Source: Verrucomicrobiaceae bacterium UBA1938
GTDB lineage: Bacteria > Verrucomicrobiota > Verrucomicrobiia > Verrucomicrobiales > Verrucomicrobiaceae
DNA length: 64,000 nucleotides
NCBI GenBank assembly: GCA_002336895.1
Contig: DDFC01000010.1
Coordinates: 416,242 to 480,241, forward strand
Reading direction: 5' to 3'
Numbering within the stretch: position 1 is the first letter of the stretch; every line of letters begins with the position of its first letter. A program made the translations under genes and the position numbers. Positions 51,944 to 60,942 of the stretch are shown piece by piece. The notes below the pieces were generated by a model. The model was not told the DNA's origin. It saw nothing but the letters and a program-made list of their open reading frames with translations, and made no database searches.

Positions 51944-53158
51944 ATGAGCACCGCCAACCACCTGCGCTCCTTCCTCATCGCCACCACGTTTGCCGCCCTC
52001 GCCCCGGCGCTCTCTGCTGCTGATCACCGGGACCATTTCCACCGCGTCGATCAAAATGAAGGCCCGCCGGAGCATGTGGACAGCCATGCCCCCGACACCG
52101 ACCGCATCCACGCCCGCGCCCCGCTCTGGGCTCGTGGATCCTCCAGCGCCACGCCGCAGCTCACCTCCGGCCCCACCGGTCTCACCCCTGCGCAGATCCG
52201 CCACGCCTATGGCTTTGACAAGATCACCGGAAACGGCGCCGGCCAGACCATCGCCATCGTCGATGCCTACGGCAGCCCCTCCCTCGCCAGCGATCTCAAA
52301 GTCTTCTGCACCACCTTTGGCCTCCCGCAGGCCACCCTCGGCATCTATTACCCGCAGGGAAAACCCAGCGCCAACAGCGGCTGGGCGCTCGAGACCTCCC
52401 TCGATGTGCAGTGGGCCCACGCCGTGGCCCCCGGTGCGCGCATCGTCGTCGTCGTCGCCAAATCCGCCAGCCTCACCAATCTGCTCAGCGCCGTGGACTA
52501 CGCCGTCAAAACCCTCGGGGCCAGGCAGGTCTCCATGAGCTGGGGTTCCGCCGAATTCTCCTCCCAGTCCAAGTATGACTCCCATTTTAACAAAGCTGGC
52601 GTCTCCTTCTTTGCCTCCTCTGGCGACAGCGGTGCAGGCGTCATCTGGCCCTCCGCCTCACCCTACGTCGTGGCCGTGGGCGGCACCACGCTGCAGGTGG
52701 ACAGCACCGGCGCCGTCACCTCCGAGACGGGCTGGAGCGGCAGCGGCGGCGGCATCAGCGCTTATTACAGCAAGCCCTCCTGGCAGTCCGCCTTCACCTC
52801 CGCCACCCGGCGTGCCGTGCCCGATGTCAGCTACGATGCCGACCCCGCCACCGGCTTCCCCGTTTACATCTCCAACTACAACGGAGCCACCGGCTGGATC
52901 CAGGTGGGCGGCACCAGCGCTGGCGCACCGCAGTGGGCCGCACAGCAGGCGCTCATCAATGCCGCACGCAGCACCAGCATGAGCAGCACCGGCAGCTACA
53001 TCTACTCAGACGCCACCCGTGCCTACGCCACCGACTTCTACGACATCACCGCCGGCAGCAATGGCGGCTACTACGCCGCCCCTGGTCTCGACCTCGTTAC
53101 AGGACTCGGCAGCCCCAGCGCCGCCACCTTTGTCCCCCACATGGCCGCTGCCAGGTAG
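51944..53158 (+). CDS. Secreted S53-family serine peptidase (sedolisin/kumamolisin-like)
   Basis: 404 residues. Signal peptide 1-25. The catalytic set of S53 is present: E150 and D154 in W-A-L-E-T-S-L-D-V-Q-W, D228 in S-S-G-D-S-G-A, and S325 in V-G-G-T-S-A-G-A-P. P-D-V at 293-295 follows the family pattern. The region before the catalytic domain is only about 60 residues, much shorter than the usual prodomain of about 170, so activation may differ. A rho-independent terminator follows at 53222. Confidence 0.9.
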   Translation: MSTANHLRSFLIATTFAALAPALSAADHRDHFHRVDQNEGPPEHVDSHAPDTDRIHARAPLWARGSSSATPQLTSGPTGLTPAQIRHAYGFDKITGNGAGQTIAIVDAYGSPSLASDLKVFCTTFGLPQATLGIYYPQGKPSANSGWALETSLDVQWAHAVAPGARIVVVVAKSASLTNLLSAVDYAVKTLGARQVSMSWGSAEFSSQSKYDSHFNKAGVSFFASSGDSGAGVIWPSASPYVVAVGGTTLQVDSTGAVTSETGWSGSGGGISAYYSKPSWQSAFTSATRRAVPDVSYDADPATGFPVYISNYNGATGWIQVGGTSAGAPQWAAQQALINAARSTSMSSTGSYIYSDATRAYATDFYDITAGSNGGYYAAPGLDLVTGLGSPSAATFVPHMAAAR

Positions 53159-53221
53159 CCACACCACCCTTCGTTCATAGCACCCCGCTCTCCGGCTGCC
53201 CGCCGGGGGGCGGGATCAAAG

Positions 53222-53257
53222 AAGGCGCCGCCAGTCTCTGGTGGTGCCTTTTCTTTT
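53222..53257 (+). terminator. Rho-independent terminator after the S53 gene
   Basis: AAGGCGCCGCCA (53222-53233), 5-nt loop, TGGTGGTGCCTT (53239-53250), then TTCTTTT. Stem of 12 with two G-T pairs. 63 bp after the peptidase stop. Confidence 0.8.
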
Positions 53258-53388
53258 CCCCATATAGGCGGTCTCACGTGGATTCAATAAAGGCATGGCC
53301 ACCATGGCATTTGCTTCAGGCAGCCATCTACGTGCGTGAAAAAAATACATCTTGCCCTTAGGGTGGCTTCAGTGGTCTCATTCGCCGC

Positions 53389-56300
53389 ATGTGCATCCGC
53401 CCCCGTGTTCGTCTCCGCCGCATGTTTCATCTCGCCTGCACTGTGGCTCTGGCGCTGGCGGTAGGGCAGGGGGTGCTGAGGGCGCAGCAGTATTTTCCCC
53501 TGAAGACGCAGGAAAAGAAGACCGCAGATGACGCCGCGCTGCCGCCGTGGAAGGAGCGCGGGCTGCGCTCGGCGCTGGCAGATCCCTCGCCCGAGGTGCG
53601 CGCACATGCGGTGGAGTACATCGCGGGCACACGGTGGGCCACCACGCTTCTCACACCGCAGGATGTCCAGCCGCTGCTGCACAGCACGGATGAAAAGATT
53701 CGCATGCGTGCCGCCAAGGCGCTGGGCACTCAGGCGGCGACCGATGCCAAAGAACTGCTGCCACTGCTGCACAGCCAGGATGTGCAGGTGATCCTCCGGG
53801 CGCTGGATGTCATGCAGAGCCTGGGCCGTGCAGCCAGCCCCTGCATCAAAGAGCTGCTGCCCCTGCTGCAGAGCCCGGATGAGGCGGTGCGCGGGCAAGC
53901 GGCGAAGACACTCGCAAGCCTGGGCCCCGATGCCATCCCGTATGCCAAAGAGCTCTTGCCGCTGCTGCGGGATGAGAGATCCGTCTTTATCGGGGACGCC
54001 GCCGAGGCTCTGGGTCTGCTCGGGCGCGTGGACGCCGCAGCCATCGTGCCCCTGCTGCTGCAGCACCTCACGCCAGAGCCTGCACCGCGCCGCACATCGG
54101 CAGCCGCATCCCCGCCCGCTGCACCCGCAGGAGATCCCTTTGCTGCGCCGCCCGCGTCACAGCCCGCCGCACCCACGGGTGATCCCTTTGGCGCACCACC
54201 CACACCCCAGCCCGCCGCACCCACGGGTGATCCCTTTGGCGCACCACCCACATCCCAGCCAGCTGAGCCCAAGAAAGATCCCGCAGGCACGGCATCAGCA
54301 CCGGCAACCGCCGAGGAAAAAAAAGAAGCAGCCCCCGCATCTGCATCTGCTCCTGCGGTCGCCGCAGAACCTCCGCCCACCACACGCCCCATGCGTGCTG
54401 CGTGGCCCAAAGATAAAATCGTGCACACCCTCGGCACCATGGGGGCTGCTGCCGTGCCTCTGGCCGCACCCGCGCTGGCGCAGCTGCTCACAGATCAAGA
54501 CTCGCTGACACCTCGGGCAGCAGAGCTGGCCCTCTCCCGTCTGGGTTACGAGGCTCCTGCCGCCATGGCGCAGGCGCTGCTGCCGATTTTAAAAGCTTCG
54601 CCGGACGATCCCAATCTCGAAAAGATTTTGCAGATCCTCGGAGATCTCGACACCGAGGTGGCCCCGCTGGTGCTGCCCGCACTGCTGCCCCTGCTGCAGC
54701 CGCAGGCGGGCGCTGCCGCAGCCTCCTTCCCGCTCGATCATGCAGTGGAGGCTCTCGGCTGGCTCAGCCGCCACTCAGACCCCGCCGTTGTCGATGCGCT
54801 GCTTCCGCTGCTGACATCTCCAGACGCCAGCATGCGCTACTATGCCGCCTATGCGCTCAGGCATGCCGGTCGGCAGGCCAGGCCCCGTGTCGTCAGCGCC
54901 CTGCTGCCGCTGGTAAAAGATGCCGACAAAAGAGTGCGCGCCTCCGCCATCGACTCGCTGGTGTCGGCAGGCCGCAACATCGTACCCAAGGAGATCACGG
55001 ATGCCCTGCGCTCCATGCTCAAAGACCCAAGCTCCAGCGTGCGGGATAGCGCCGCGTCTGAGCTCCATTACTTGCGTGAGCATGGCCACGCATTCATGGG
55101 CGACACAGTGTCGCTTTCGGATTTGCAGCGCCGTCTGCCAGACATGCTCAAGCATGCCGCCCCCGAGGTGCTCGCTCGCGCCACCGAAGCCCTCGCACAG
55201 GCCGCTGAAGACACCCCTGTCTCGCCGGAGATCGTGCACGCCATCCTGCCGCTGCTCACAGACACCGACTTCTCCGTGCGTGTCAGCATTCTCGATGCCC
55301 TGGTGCTCGTGCCCCCAGGCACAGCCGACGCCCCGCAGATCGTCAGCGCTCTGAAGCCCCTGCTCAAAGAGCCTGAGGCCCGCCTGCGCGTCGCCGCCGC
55401 AGTCATCCTGCAGCGTCAGGGGCTGGACGCCATCACCTGCATCCGCGCTGTGAAGCCCCTGCTGAAAAGCTCCTCCATCCTCGATCAGGAAAACGCCCTC
55501 GGCGCGTACGCGGCGCTCGCCCATGCGCTGCCTGCCAGGGAGGTCGTGCCCGCATTGATCCCCATGCTCAAGATTCCCTACCAGGTGGTGTGTCTCACCG
55601 CCGCCGAAATCCTGCAAAGGCTCGGCCCCAAAATCGATCCCTATGCCGAAGAAATCCTGGCGCTTTTTCATCATCCCAGCAAAAACGTCAAATGGGCTGC
55701 CTGCATGGCTCTCGCCCATGCAGGACCCGACACCGCCCCGCGCGTGTTTCGCGCCCTGCGGACCTGGATCAAAACAGATCCCGAAATGCAGATGCTGGCC
55801 GTCAACATGCTCGGGGATATGGGCCCCGCAGCCGCGCCCAAGGCGCTCCCGCTCCTCGTGCCCCTGCTGCACCTGAAAGAGGATCGCTCGCTGAGCTGCC
55901 GCGTCGCCATCGCCCTCGGCCGCATGGGGCCCGCAGCCGCCCCTGCGGCCAAGGACCTCGCCACGGTGCTCGATAACATCGACCCCACCTGGGGCTACAG
56001 CGGTCAAGACCCGCAATATCCCGCCGCCGAGGCGCTCGGCCAGCTCGGCCCCGGAGTCGCCCCCATCGCGCTGCCCGCACTGCTGGCCTGCTTTGAAAAA
56101 GACGACGCCCTCCTGAGCTACCACGCCTCAGCGGCGCTGCAGAGCCTCGGCCCGCAGCTCATGCCCGCCATGCTCAGCACCGAGATGGCCCGCTGGCACA
56201 AAGCTGGCGCCCCACCCGCCAGCAGCTGGAGCCTCGGCGACATCGACCGCTGGGGGAACCGCAGCTCCGACCCCGCCTGCCACTGCGCCGCGCTGGCCGC

Positions 56301-56718
56301 CCTGCTGGAGTTTGCCGGCAGCGCCCCCGCACAGCGCCTGCGCTTTCACCTCCACCTCTGGTCCGGCCACAGCGAAGAGCTGCTCCTCAGTGTGCGCTGG
56401 CTGGGCAAGCCCGCCGCCACTCCCATGCCTGCAAACGGCGCAGCCCTCAGCGCAGCAGAGCAGCAGGCCGTGCTGCACATGCTCCACACCCTCTGGCCCC
56501 ACAGCACCTCATATCCCGCACTGCGGCAGGAAATGGCCGCACGCATCGCCGATGTCGCTCAAAGCATCACCACCGCACCAGATGAAAAAACAGCCGCGCT
56601 GCTGATGAGCATCGATGAACAGCTCAAAGCCGACACCGTCAAAGAAACCCAGCCTGCATCCGCCAAGGCGCGAGCTGCTCTGGAGCAGGCGCTGGCGGTG
56701 AAGCCTGCCGCGCAATGA
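53389..56718 (+). CDS. Secreted HEAT-repeat protein, copy 1
   Basis: 1109 residues from 53389; an ATG at 53422 (M-F-H-L-A-C-T-V-A-L-A-L-A-V-G) gives a cleaner signal peptide. The rest is HEAT/PBS-lyase-type helical repeats (V-Q-P-L-L-H-S-T-D-E-K-I-R-M-R-A-A-K-A-L-G) interrupted by a Pro/Ala linker of three 16-residue repeats at about residues 243-290. The C-terminal about 130 residues (L-H-L-W-S-G-H and P-A-A-T-P-M-P-A-N-G-A) are almost the same as in the next gene. Probably a binding scaffold in the periplasm or at the surface; ligand unknown. Confidence 0.85.
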   Translation: MCIRPRVRLRRMFHLACTVALALAVGQGVLRAQQYFPLKTQEKKTADDAALPPWKERGLRSALADPSPEVRAHAVEYIAGTRWATTLLTPQDVQPLLHSTDEKIRMRAAKALGTQAATDAKELLPLLHSQDVQVILRALDVMQSLGRAASPCIKELLPLLQSPDEAVRGQAAKTLASLGPDAIPYAKELLPLLRDERSVFIGDAAEALGLLGRVDAAAIVPLLLQHLTPEPAPRRTSAAASPPAAPAGDPFAAPPASQPAAPTGDPFGAPPTPQPAAPTGDPFGAPPTSQPAEPKKDPAGTASAPATAEEKKEAAPASASAPAVAAEPPPTTRPMRAAWPKDKIVHTLGTMGAAAVPLAAPALAQLLTDQDSLTPRAAELALSRLGYEAPAAMAQALLPILKASPDDPNLEKILQILGDLDTEVAPLVLPALLPLLQPQAGAAAASFPLDHAVEALGWLSRHSDPAVVDALLPLLTSPDASMRYYAAYALRHAGRQARPRVVSALLPLVKDADKRVRASAIDSLVSAGRNIVPKEITDALRSMLKDPSSSVRDSAASELHYLREHGHAFMGDTVSLSDLQRRLPDMLKHAAPEVLARATEALAQAAEDTPVSPEIVHAILPLLTDTDFSVRVSILDALVLVPPGTADAPQIVSALKPLLKEPEARLRVAAAVILQRQGLDAITCIRAVKPLLKSSSILDQENALGAYAALAHALPAREVVPALIPMLKIPYQVVCLTAAEILQRLGPKIDPYAEEILALFHHPSKNVKWAACMALAHAGPDTAPRVFRALRTWIKTDPEMQMLAVNMLGDMGPAAAPKALPLLVPLLHLKEDRSLSCRVAIALGRMGPAAAPAAKDLATVLDNIDPTWGYSGQDPQYPAAEALGQLGPGVAPIALPALLACFEKDDALLSYHASAALQSLGPQLMPAMLSTEMARWHKAGAPPASSWSLGDIDRWGNRSSDPACHCAALAALLEFAGSAPAQRLRFHLHLWSGHSEELLLSVRWLGKPAATPMPANGAALSAAEQQAVLHMLHTLWPHSTSYPALRQEMAARIADVAQSITTAPDEKTAALLMSIDEQLKADTVKETQPASAKARAALEQALAVKPAAQ
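54115..54258 (+). repeat. Three 48-bp tandem repeats in the HEAT gene
   Basis: Units 54115-54162, 54163-54210 and 54211-54258 encode P-A-A-P-T-G-D-P-F-G-A-P-P-T-x-Q. The last two units differ at 1 or 2 bases, the first is more diverged. In-frame unit loss or gain would change linker length. Confidence 0.85.
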
Positions 56719-56898
56719 GGCCATCTTGAAAGCATGCTCATGCACAGCCACCGTCTTATCATCATCCACTGCCTCATGCCGCACCTCACCCAATACCTCC
56801 TGCCCGTGCGCATGCATCAGTGGTCTCATCAGCGCGTGTCATTTCATACCATTGCCTATGGCGGCACGGCGCGTAGGGACGCGCAGGCATGGCCGCGC

Positions 56899-59214
56899 AT
56901 GCGGGTCGTGGCTTGGTTTATCGCCCTGGTGCTCGCCCTCATGTCTGGCAGCACGGGAACGCTGCACGCCTCGGAGGAGGTGGAAAGATTCTTCGCAGAG
57001 GCCACGCCGCCCACCGAGTGGCAGCAGGCGGGCATCCGCGCTGCCATGCAGGATCCCTCTCCGCAGGTGCGCGCAGAGGCGGCGTACTACTGCGGAGCGC
57101 GCTACTGGTCCAGGCGCTGCCTCAAAATGGCGGACATCATGCCCTTGCTGCAAGACCCCGACCCCGAGGTGAGGATCACCGCGATGATGGGCCTCCGCAG
57201 CATGGGGCCGCTGCTCACCCCCGAGGCCGGGCGGCTGCTCACTGCCATGATCGTGCAGCAGGAGAACCGCGACCTCAGCTGGAAGGCCATCCACGCGCTG
57301 GACGGCCTGGGCCCGCAGGTGGCACCCATGGTGCTGCCACACGTGCTGCCCCTGCTGGACAAGGCAGACGCCGAAATGAAGAGGCGCATCATCCATTGCG
57401 TGCTGGAGACAGGCCGCGCCGCCGCCCCTTATGCCACGGCCCTGCTGCCACTCTTGAATGAAACCGATCTCGAGATGCGGGAGCTTGTGCTGCGTGCACT
57501 GCAGGACATGGATATCGGCCAGGCCCGCCCGCCCAATGCTGCCGAGGTGGCCCCCGCCGTGGCCAGAGCGCTGCTGCCCCTGCTCAAGGATCCCGATCTA
57601 GGCTACCGCATCCCATCGCTGCTCGGTACCCTCGGCCCGGAGGCAGCCTCTATCACACTACCCATCCTGCTTCCCATGCTGGACGACCCCGCCGATGACA
57701 GCACCTTCTTCGCACAGCTAGGCAAGGCAGCGCCCGAGGTCGTGCTGTTCCATCTGCTGCCACGCCTGCGGCATACCGAGGCCCATATGCGGCGCGGCAT
57801 CCTCCTCACACTCTCCTGCATGGGCCCTGCCGCAGCGCCCTGCCTTCCAGACGTGCGCCCTCTGCTGCGCGATCCCGACAGCATCGTGCGGGACTTGGCG
57901 ATCAGCGTGCTGGCAGAGCACAGCGCAGGCAGCGCCACCTATTTCAAAGACATCTTCCCCCTGCTGCAAGATGCCGACACTCGTGTGCAATGCGCTGCCA
58001 TCGATGCCCTTTCCAAAATGGGCTCTGATCATGCGCCCGCCGTCGTCAGAGCCCTGCTGCCGCTGCTGAACCCTGCCGATGGCGACCTGCGCCGCAGCGT
58101 GCGCTCCGCCTTTGTGCCGCTGCGTCAGGCCGCGCTCACTCTCAGCAGCGAGCTCGCACCCGCGCTGGAAAAGGCCAGTCCCTGGATGCAGCTCCCCATC
58201 ATTGAGGCCCTTTGCCCCATCCCCACAGACGCCCAGGCCGCGCCCTTCATCCGCATCCTGCGCCCGTATTTGCAGGAGAAGGAAGCCGACCTGCGCCATG
58301 CTGCCGCCAGGGTGCTCGCAGGCATCGGCACCAGCCCTCAGACCGCCGTCTTCATCCGCGAGGAACTGCTGCCGCTGCTGCAGGATCAGGATCTTGAAAT
58401 GCGCGCCGCCGTGCTCCGTGGCCTGCCTGCCTCGTTCCTTGCCGGCCACATCCAGCCCCTGCTGCACTCCATCGACAGCAACGTGTGGCATGAGGCGCTG
58501 TGCGCACTCATGCGCATGGGAGAGAAAGCCGCCCCCTACGCCGCAGAGCTGCTCCCGCTGGTGCAGGATCCCCGCAGCCCGCGCTCGCTCTACGAGCCGG
58601 TGTATGAAGTCTTCAAGACCATGGGCGCGCCCGCCGCCCCCGTGCTGCATCCAGCCATGCTCCAGATGCTCGCCCAGCCCGACCGGGAGGATAGGTATCT
58701 CATAGGCGAGTGCCTCGACGAACTGGGCAATCTCCATTCCTCCCCCGCCTGGCACTGCGCCGCACTCGCCGCCGTCCACAGCCTGGCCTCCGCCAAAAGC
58801 ACACCCGGGAGCGATGCCCACGATCTCGAGCAGTTGCGTGTACACCTCCACCTCTGGTCCGGGCACGATCCCGAGCTGCTGCTGAGCGTCCGCTGGCTCG
58901 GCCATCCCGCCGCCACTCCCATGCCTGCAAACGGCGCAACCCTCCCCGCCGCAGAGCAGCACGCCGTGCTGCACATGCTCCACACCCTCTGGCCCCATAG
59001 CGCCACGTATCCAGCGCTGCGCCAGGAGATCGCCGCACGCATCGCCGATGTCGCGCAAAGCATCACCACTGCAACGGAGGGAAAAACAGCCGCGCTGCTC
59101 AAGAGCCTCGATGAGCAGCTCAAAGCTGACACAATCAAAGAAACCCAGCCCGCCTCCGCCAAGGCGCGTGCTGCCGTGGAGCAGGCTCTGGCATGCCTGC
59201 CTCAGAAGCAATGA
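56899..59214 (+). CDS. Secreted HEAT-repeat protein, copy 2
   Basis: 771 residues from the ATG at 56899 (M-R-V-V-A-W-F-I-A-L-V-L-A-L, signal peptide). HEAT-type repeats throughout (L-L-Q-D-P-D-P-E-V-R-I-T-A-M-M-G-L). No Pro-rich linker. The C-terminal about 120 residues are about 85% identical by eye to those of copy 1, far more than the repeats, showing selective conservation or gene conversion of that domain. The frame is open upstream to 56734 without signal-like sequence. Confidence 0.85.
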   Translation: MRVVAWFIALVLALMSGSTGTLHASEEVERFFAEATPPTEWQQAGIRAAMQDPSPQVRAEAAYYCGARYWSRRCLKMADIMPLLQDPDPEVRITAMMGLRSMGPLLTPEAGRLLTAMIVQQENRDLSWKAIHALDGLGPQVAPMVLPHVLPLLDKADAEMKRRIIHCVLETGRAAAPYATALLPLLNETDLEMRELVLRALQDMDIGQARPPNAAEVAPAVARALLPLLKDPDLGYRIPSLLGTLGPEAASITLPILLPMLDDPADDSTFFAQLGKAAPEVVLFHLLPRLRHTEAHMRRGILLTLSCMGPAAAPCLPDVRPLLRDPDSIVRDLAISVLAEHSAGSATYFKDIFPLLQDADTRVQCAAIDALSKMGSDHAPAVVRALLPLLNPADGDLRRSVRSAFVPLRQAALTLSSELAPALEKASPWMQLPIIEALCPIPTDAQAAPFIRILRPYLQEKEADLRHAAARVLAGIGTSPQTAVFIREELLPLLQDQDLEMRAAVLRGLPASFLAGHIQPLLHSIDSNVWHEALCALMRMGEKAAPYAAELLPLVQDPRSPRSLYEPVYEVFKTMGAPAAPVLHPAMLQMLAQPDREDRYLIGECLDELGNLHSSPAWHCAALAAVHSLASAKSTPGSDAHDLEQLRVHLHLWSGHDPELLLSVRWLGHPAATPMPANGATLPAAEQHAVLHMLHTLWPHSATYPALRQEIAARIADVAQSITTATEGKTAALLKSLDEQLKADTIKETQPASAKARAAVEQALACLPQKQ

Positions 59215-59260
59215 TTTTACTGTGGCATTCAGCGATGTCCGGATCACCTCCTGATCTCAT

Positions 59261-59710
59261 TCATTTCTCCTTTTCCGAATGACCGATGCGGTGGCTGGGA
59301 TAGTGGGTGGGATCAAAGCACCGCACAAAGACTGTCAGGCCGTCATATTGAGGGTGCTGCCCAGAGATGCTCATGAGAAGCTCGTCAAAGAGTGCGCCTT
59401 CCGTGGCCAGGCTGGAGGGAGACAGGGCCAGTTCCGCACAGGGTCGCTTCATCACATCCGCCAGATTTTCAGCGGCAGAAGGAGGGACGATCATGCGCAG
59501 CATCACGCCCCTGCTGGAAAAGCGCTTCTCCTCCAGATGCTTGAAAAAGCCGCCCACACTCATCTTGAGGGTGTCTGGCTTTAGTGGGGCTTTGCTCAGT
59601 TCTGCCAGTGCAGCCTCGGACGGCAGTTCGCCGCCGCTCTTTGGTTTGAAGATGCTGCATCCAGTGCAGCAGAAAAAAGCTGCCAGCAGCAGTAGGTGGC
59701 AGGCACGCAT
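59261..59710 (-). CDS. Small lipoprotein
   Basis: 149 residues. Signal with lipobox L-L-L-L-A-A-F-F-C-C-T-G-C. Mature part alpha/beta (L-K-M-S-V-G-G-F-F-K-H-L then L-T-V-F-V-R-C-F-D). No family recognised. Last gene of a leftward cluster starting with the leader-type effector; could be an immunity-type lipoprotein or unrelated. Confidence 0.65.
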   Translation of the reverse strand: MRACHLLLLAAFFCCTGCSIFKPKSGGELPSEAALAELSKAPLKPDTLKMSVGGFFKHLEEKRFSSRGVMLRMIVPPSAAENLADVMKRPCAELALSPSSLATEGALFDELLMSISGQHPQYDGLTVFVRCFDPTHYPSHRIGHSEKEK

Positions 59711-59741
59711 CAGGCTGCGCGTGGCATCAGCACGGTGCGGC

Positions 59742-59933
59742 TCACAAAAACGGATGGGGGATGACAGGAAGCGGCTGCGGGGGAGGCGGTGGAATAGGCT
59801 CGCCGGGAATAAGGTATTTGGTTTTGTCTTCGAAATAGTAATATTTATTCAGCAGCGGAATGATTCCCATCATTCTGGCTCGTTCAAGCAGCAGTTGATT
59901 TTGAATTCTCATCGCGCGGAACTCCTTGCCCAT
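59742..59933 (-). CDS. Small Pro-rich-tailed ORF
   Basis: 63 residues from the ATG at 59933 (M-G-K-E-F-R-A-M-R-I-Q-N-Q). Helical start, Y-Y-Y-F-E-D-K-T-K-Y-L-I, then a poly-Pro tail. It overlaps the end of the upstream STN-like gene by 25 bp. Function unknown. Confidence 0.45.
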   Translation of the reverse strand: MGKEFRAMRIQNQLLLERARMMGIIPLLNKYYYFEDKTKYLIPGEPIPPPPPQPLPVIPHPFL

Positions 59934-60283
59934 GTTGTTCCGCTCAGAAGGATCTGATTGCCGCGGAGTCTGGCGGAGACATTCCATGTGCTGGCAAAGC
60001 GACTCAGCAGTTCGCGCAGCGTGCAGTTCGCTGCGGTGAATGCCCTGGCTCCCTCAGGGGCCGTGGTGGCTTTCAGCACGACATGCCGGCTCACCGTGTT
60101 GGCATCTGGATGCTCCGCATGCACCAGCGCCTGCCGGATGGTGGCCTCCAGCATGGCACAGCTCTCCGTGAAACTGGCCGGTGCATAGCGCGTCTCAGGC
60201 ACCCGGACGTGGTCTGCGATGGATTCCAAAGTCACTCCGGAAGAGGGTTGTGCAAACAAGATCGACAAGCAGCTCAGTACCAC
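59909..60283 (-). CDS. Secreted STN-like domain protein
   Basis: 124 residues from a GTG at 60283. The frame is open upstream with more hydrophobic sequence (S-A-V-L-S-A-L-V-V-L-S-C-L) but no ATG, so the start is uncertain. The C-terminal L-R-E-L-L-S-R-F-A-S-T-W-N-V-S-A-R-L-R-G-N-Q-I-L-L-S matches secretin/TonB short N-terminal (STN) domains, which bind peptides in the periplasm. Confidence 0.55.
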   Translation of the reverse strand: MVLSCLSILFAQPSSGVTLESIADHVRVPETRYAPASFTESCAMLEATIRQALVHAEHPDANTVSRHVVLKATTAPEGARAFTAANCTLRELLSRFASTWNVSARLRGNQILLSGTTWARSSAR

Positions 60284-60405
60284 AAGAGCGGATAGAACTG
60301 CAGACAGGTGGGGCGGCGGATTTTTTATGGCTTGGTGTTCGGAGTCAGGGCGGATGGCGGGCTCAAGGGCGAATAGCTTCCTGAGAAATGACAGGGGACC
60401 ATGCC

Positions 60406-60936
60406 TCAGTTCTTTTGCTGATGCCGCGCCGGATCAAACCTGGGATCTCGTGGATCAAAATCTGTGCCGCGGCTGAAGTCACTGCGGGAAAGGGCATGGC
60501 GTACTTTGAGGGGAAACGCCTTCTCGATGTCGTAGCCCTGCTCGTAAAAGGGTGTCTTCAGCTTCCAGTCGCGGAGATTGAAGAGGAGGCAGGGGACAGG
60601 GTCTGCAAAATCAAACTTTTGACCGTCAATGCGCCCGGATTTGCGGTGGAAGAGCGGCTTGGCTGCCTGTTTCTGGATCGTTCCGTGGATCGTGATCTCA
60701 TTGCCCGCCGCATGCAGCACCTCGCTGCGCAGGTGGCAGAGGCTTCCTCGGGCCATGAGGTCTGAGTCATCGCTGAAGCACACCGCATGTTCCCTGCCGC
60801 CTGACCAGATCGTGTGGCCGTTGCCCGTGGTGATGTGGGCCTCGTAGCGGTAGGTTGCAGGAGAAGGCGCGCGACAGCCACTCAGCACGAAAATCGCTGC
60901 CAGCATGAGGGGAAAGAAATCGAAAAGTCTGCGCAT
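60406..60936 (-). CDS. Lipoprotein, putative immunity partner of the 60943 effector
   Basis: 176 residues. Lipobox F-V-L-S-G-C near residue 21, then a soluble domain (Y-R-Y-E-A-H-I-T-T-G-N-G-H-T-I-W; W-K-L-K-T-P-F-Y-E-Q-G-Y-D). The start is 6 bp downstream of the effector stop, in the same direction. Lipoprotein immunity proteins protect against periplasm-acting toxins, so this is a candidate; function not shown. Confidence 0.6.
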   Translation of the reverse strand: MRRLFDFFPLMLAAIFVLSGCRAPSPATYRYEAHITTGNGHTIWSGGREHAVCFSDDSDLMARGSLCHLRSEVLHAAGNEITIHGTIQKQAAKPLFHRKSGRIDGQKFDFADPVPCLLFNLRDWKLKTPFYEQGYDIEKAFPLKVRHALSRSDFSRGTDFDPRDPRFDPARHQQKN

Positions 60937-60942
60937 GTCAGG

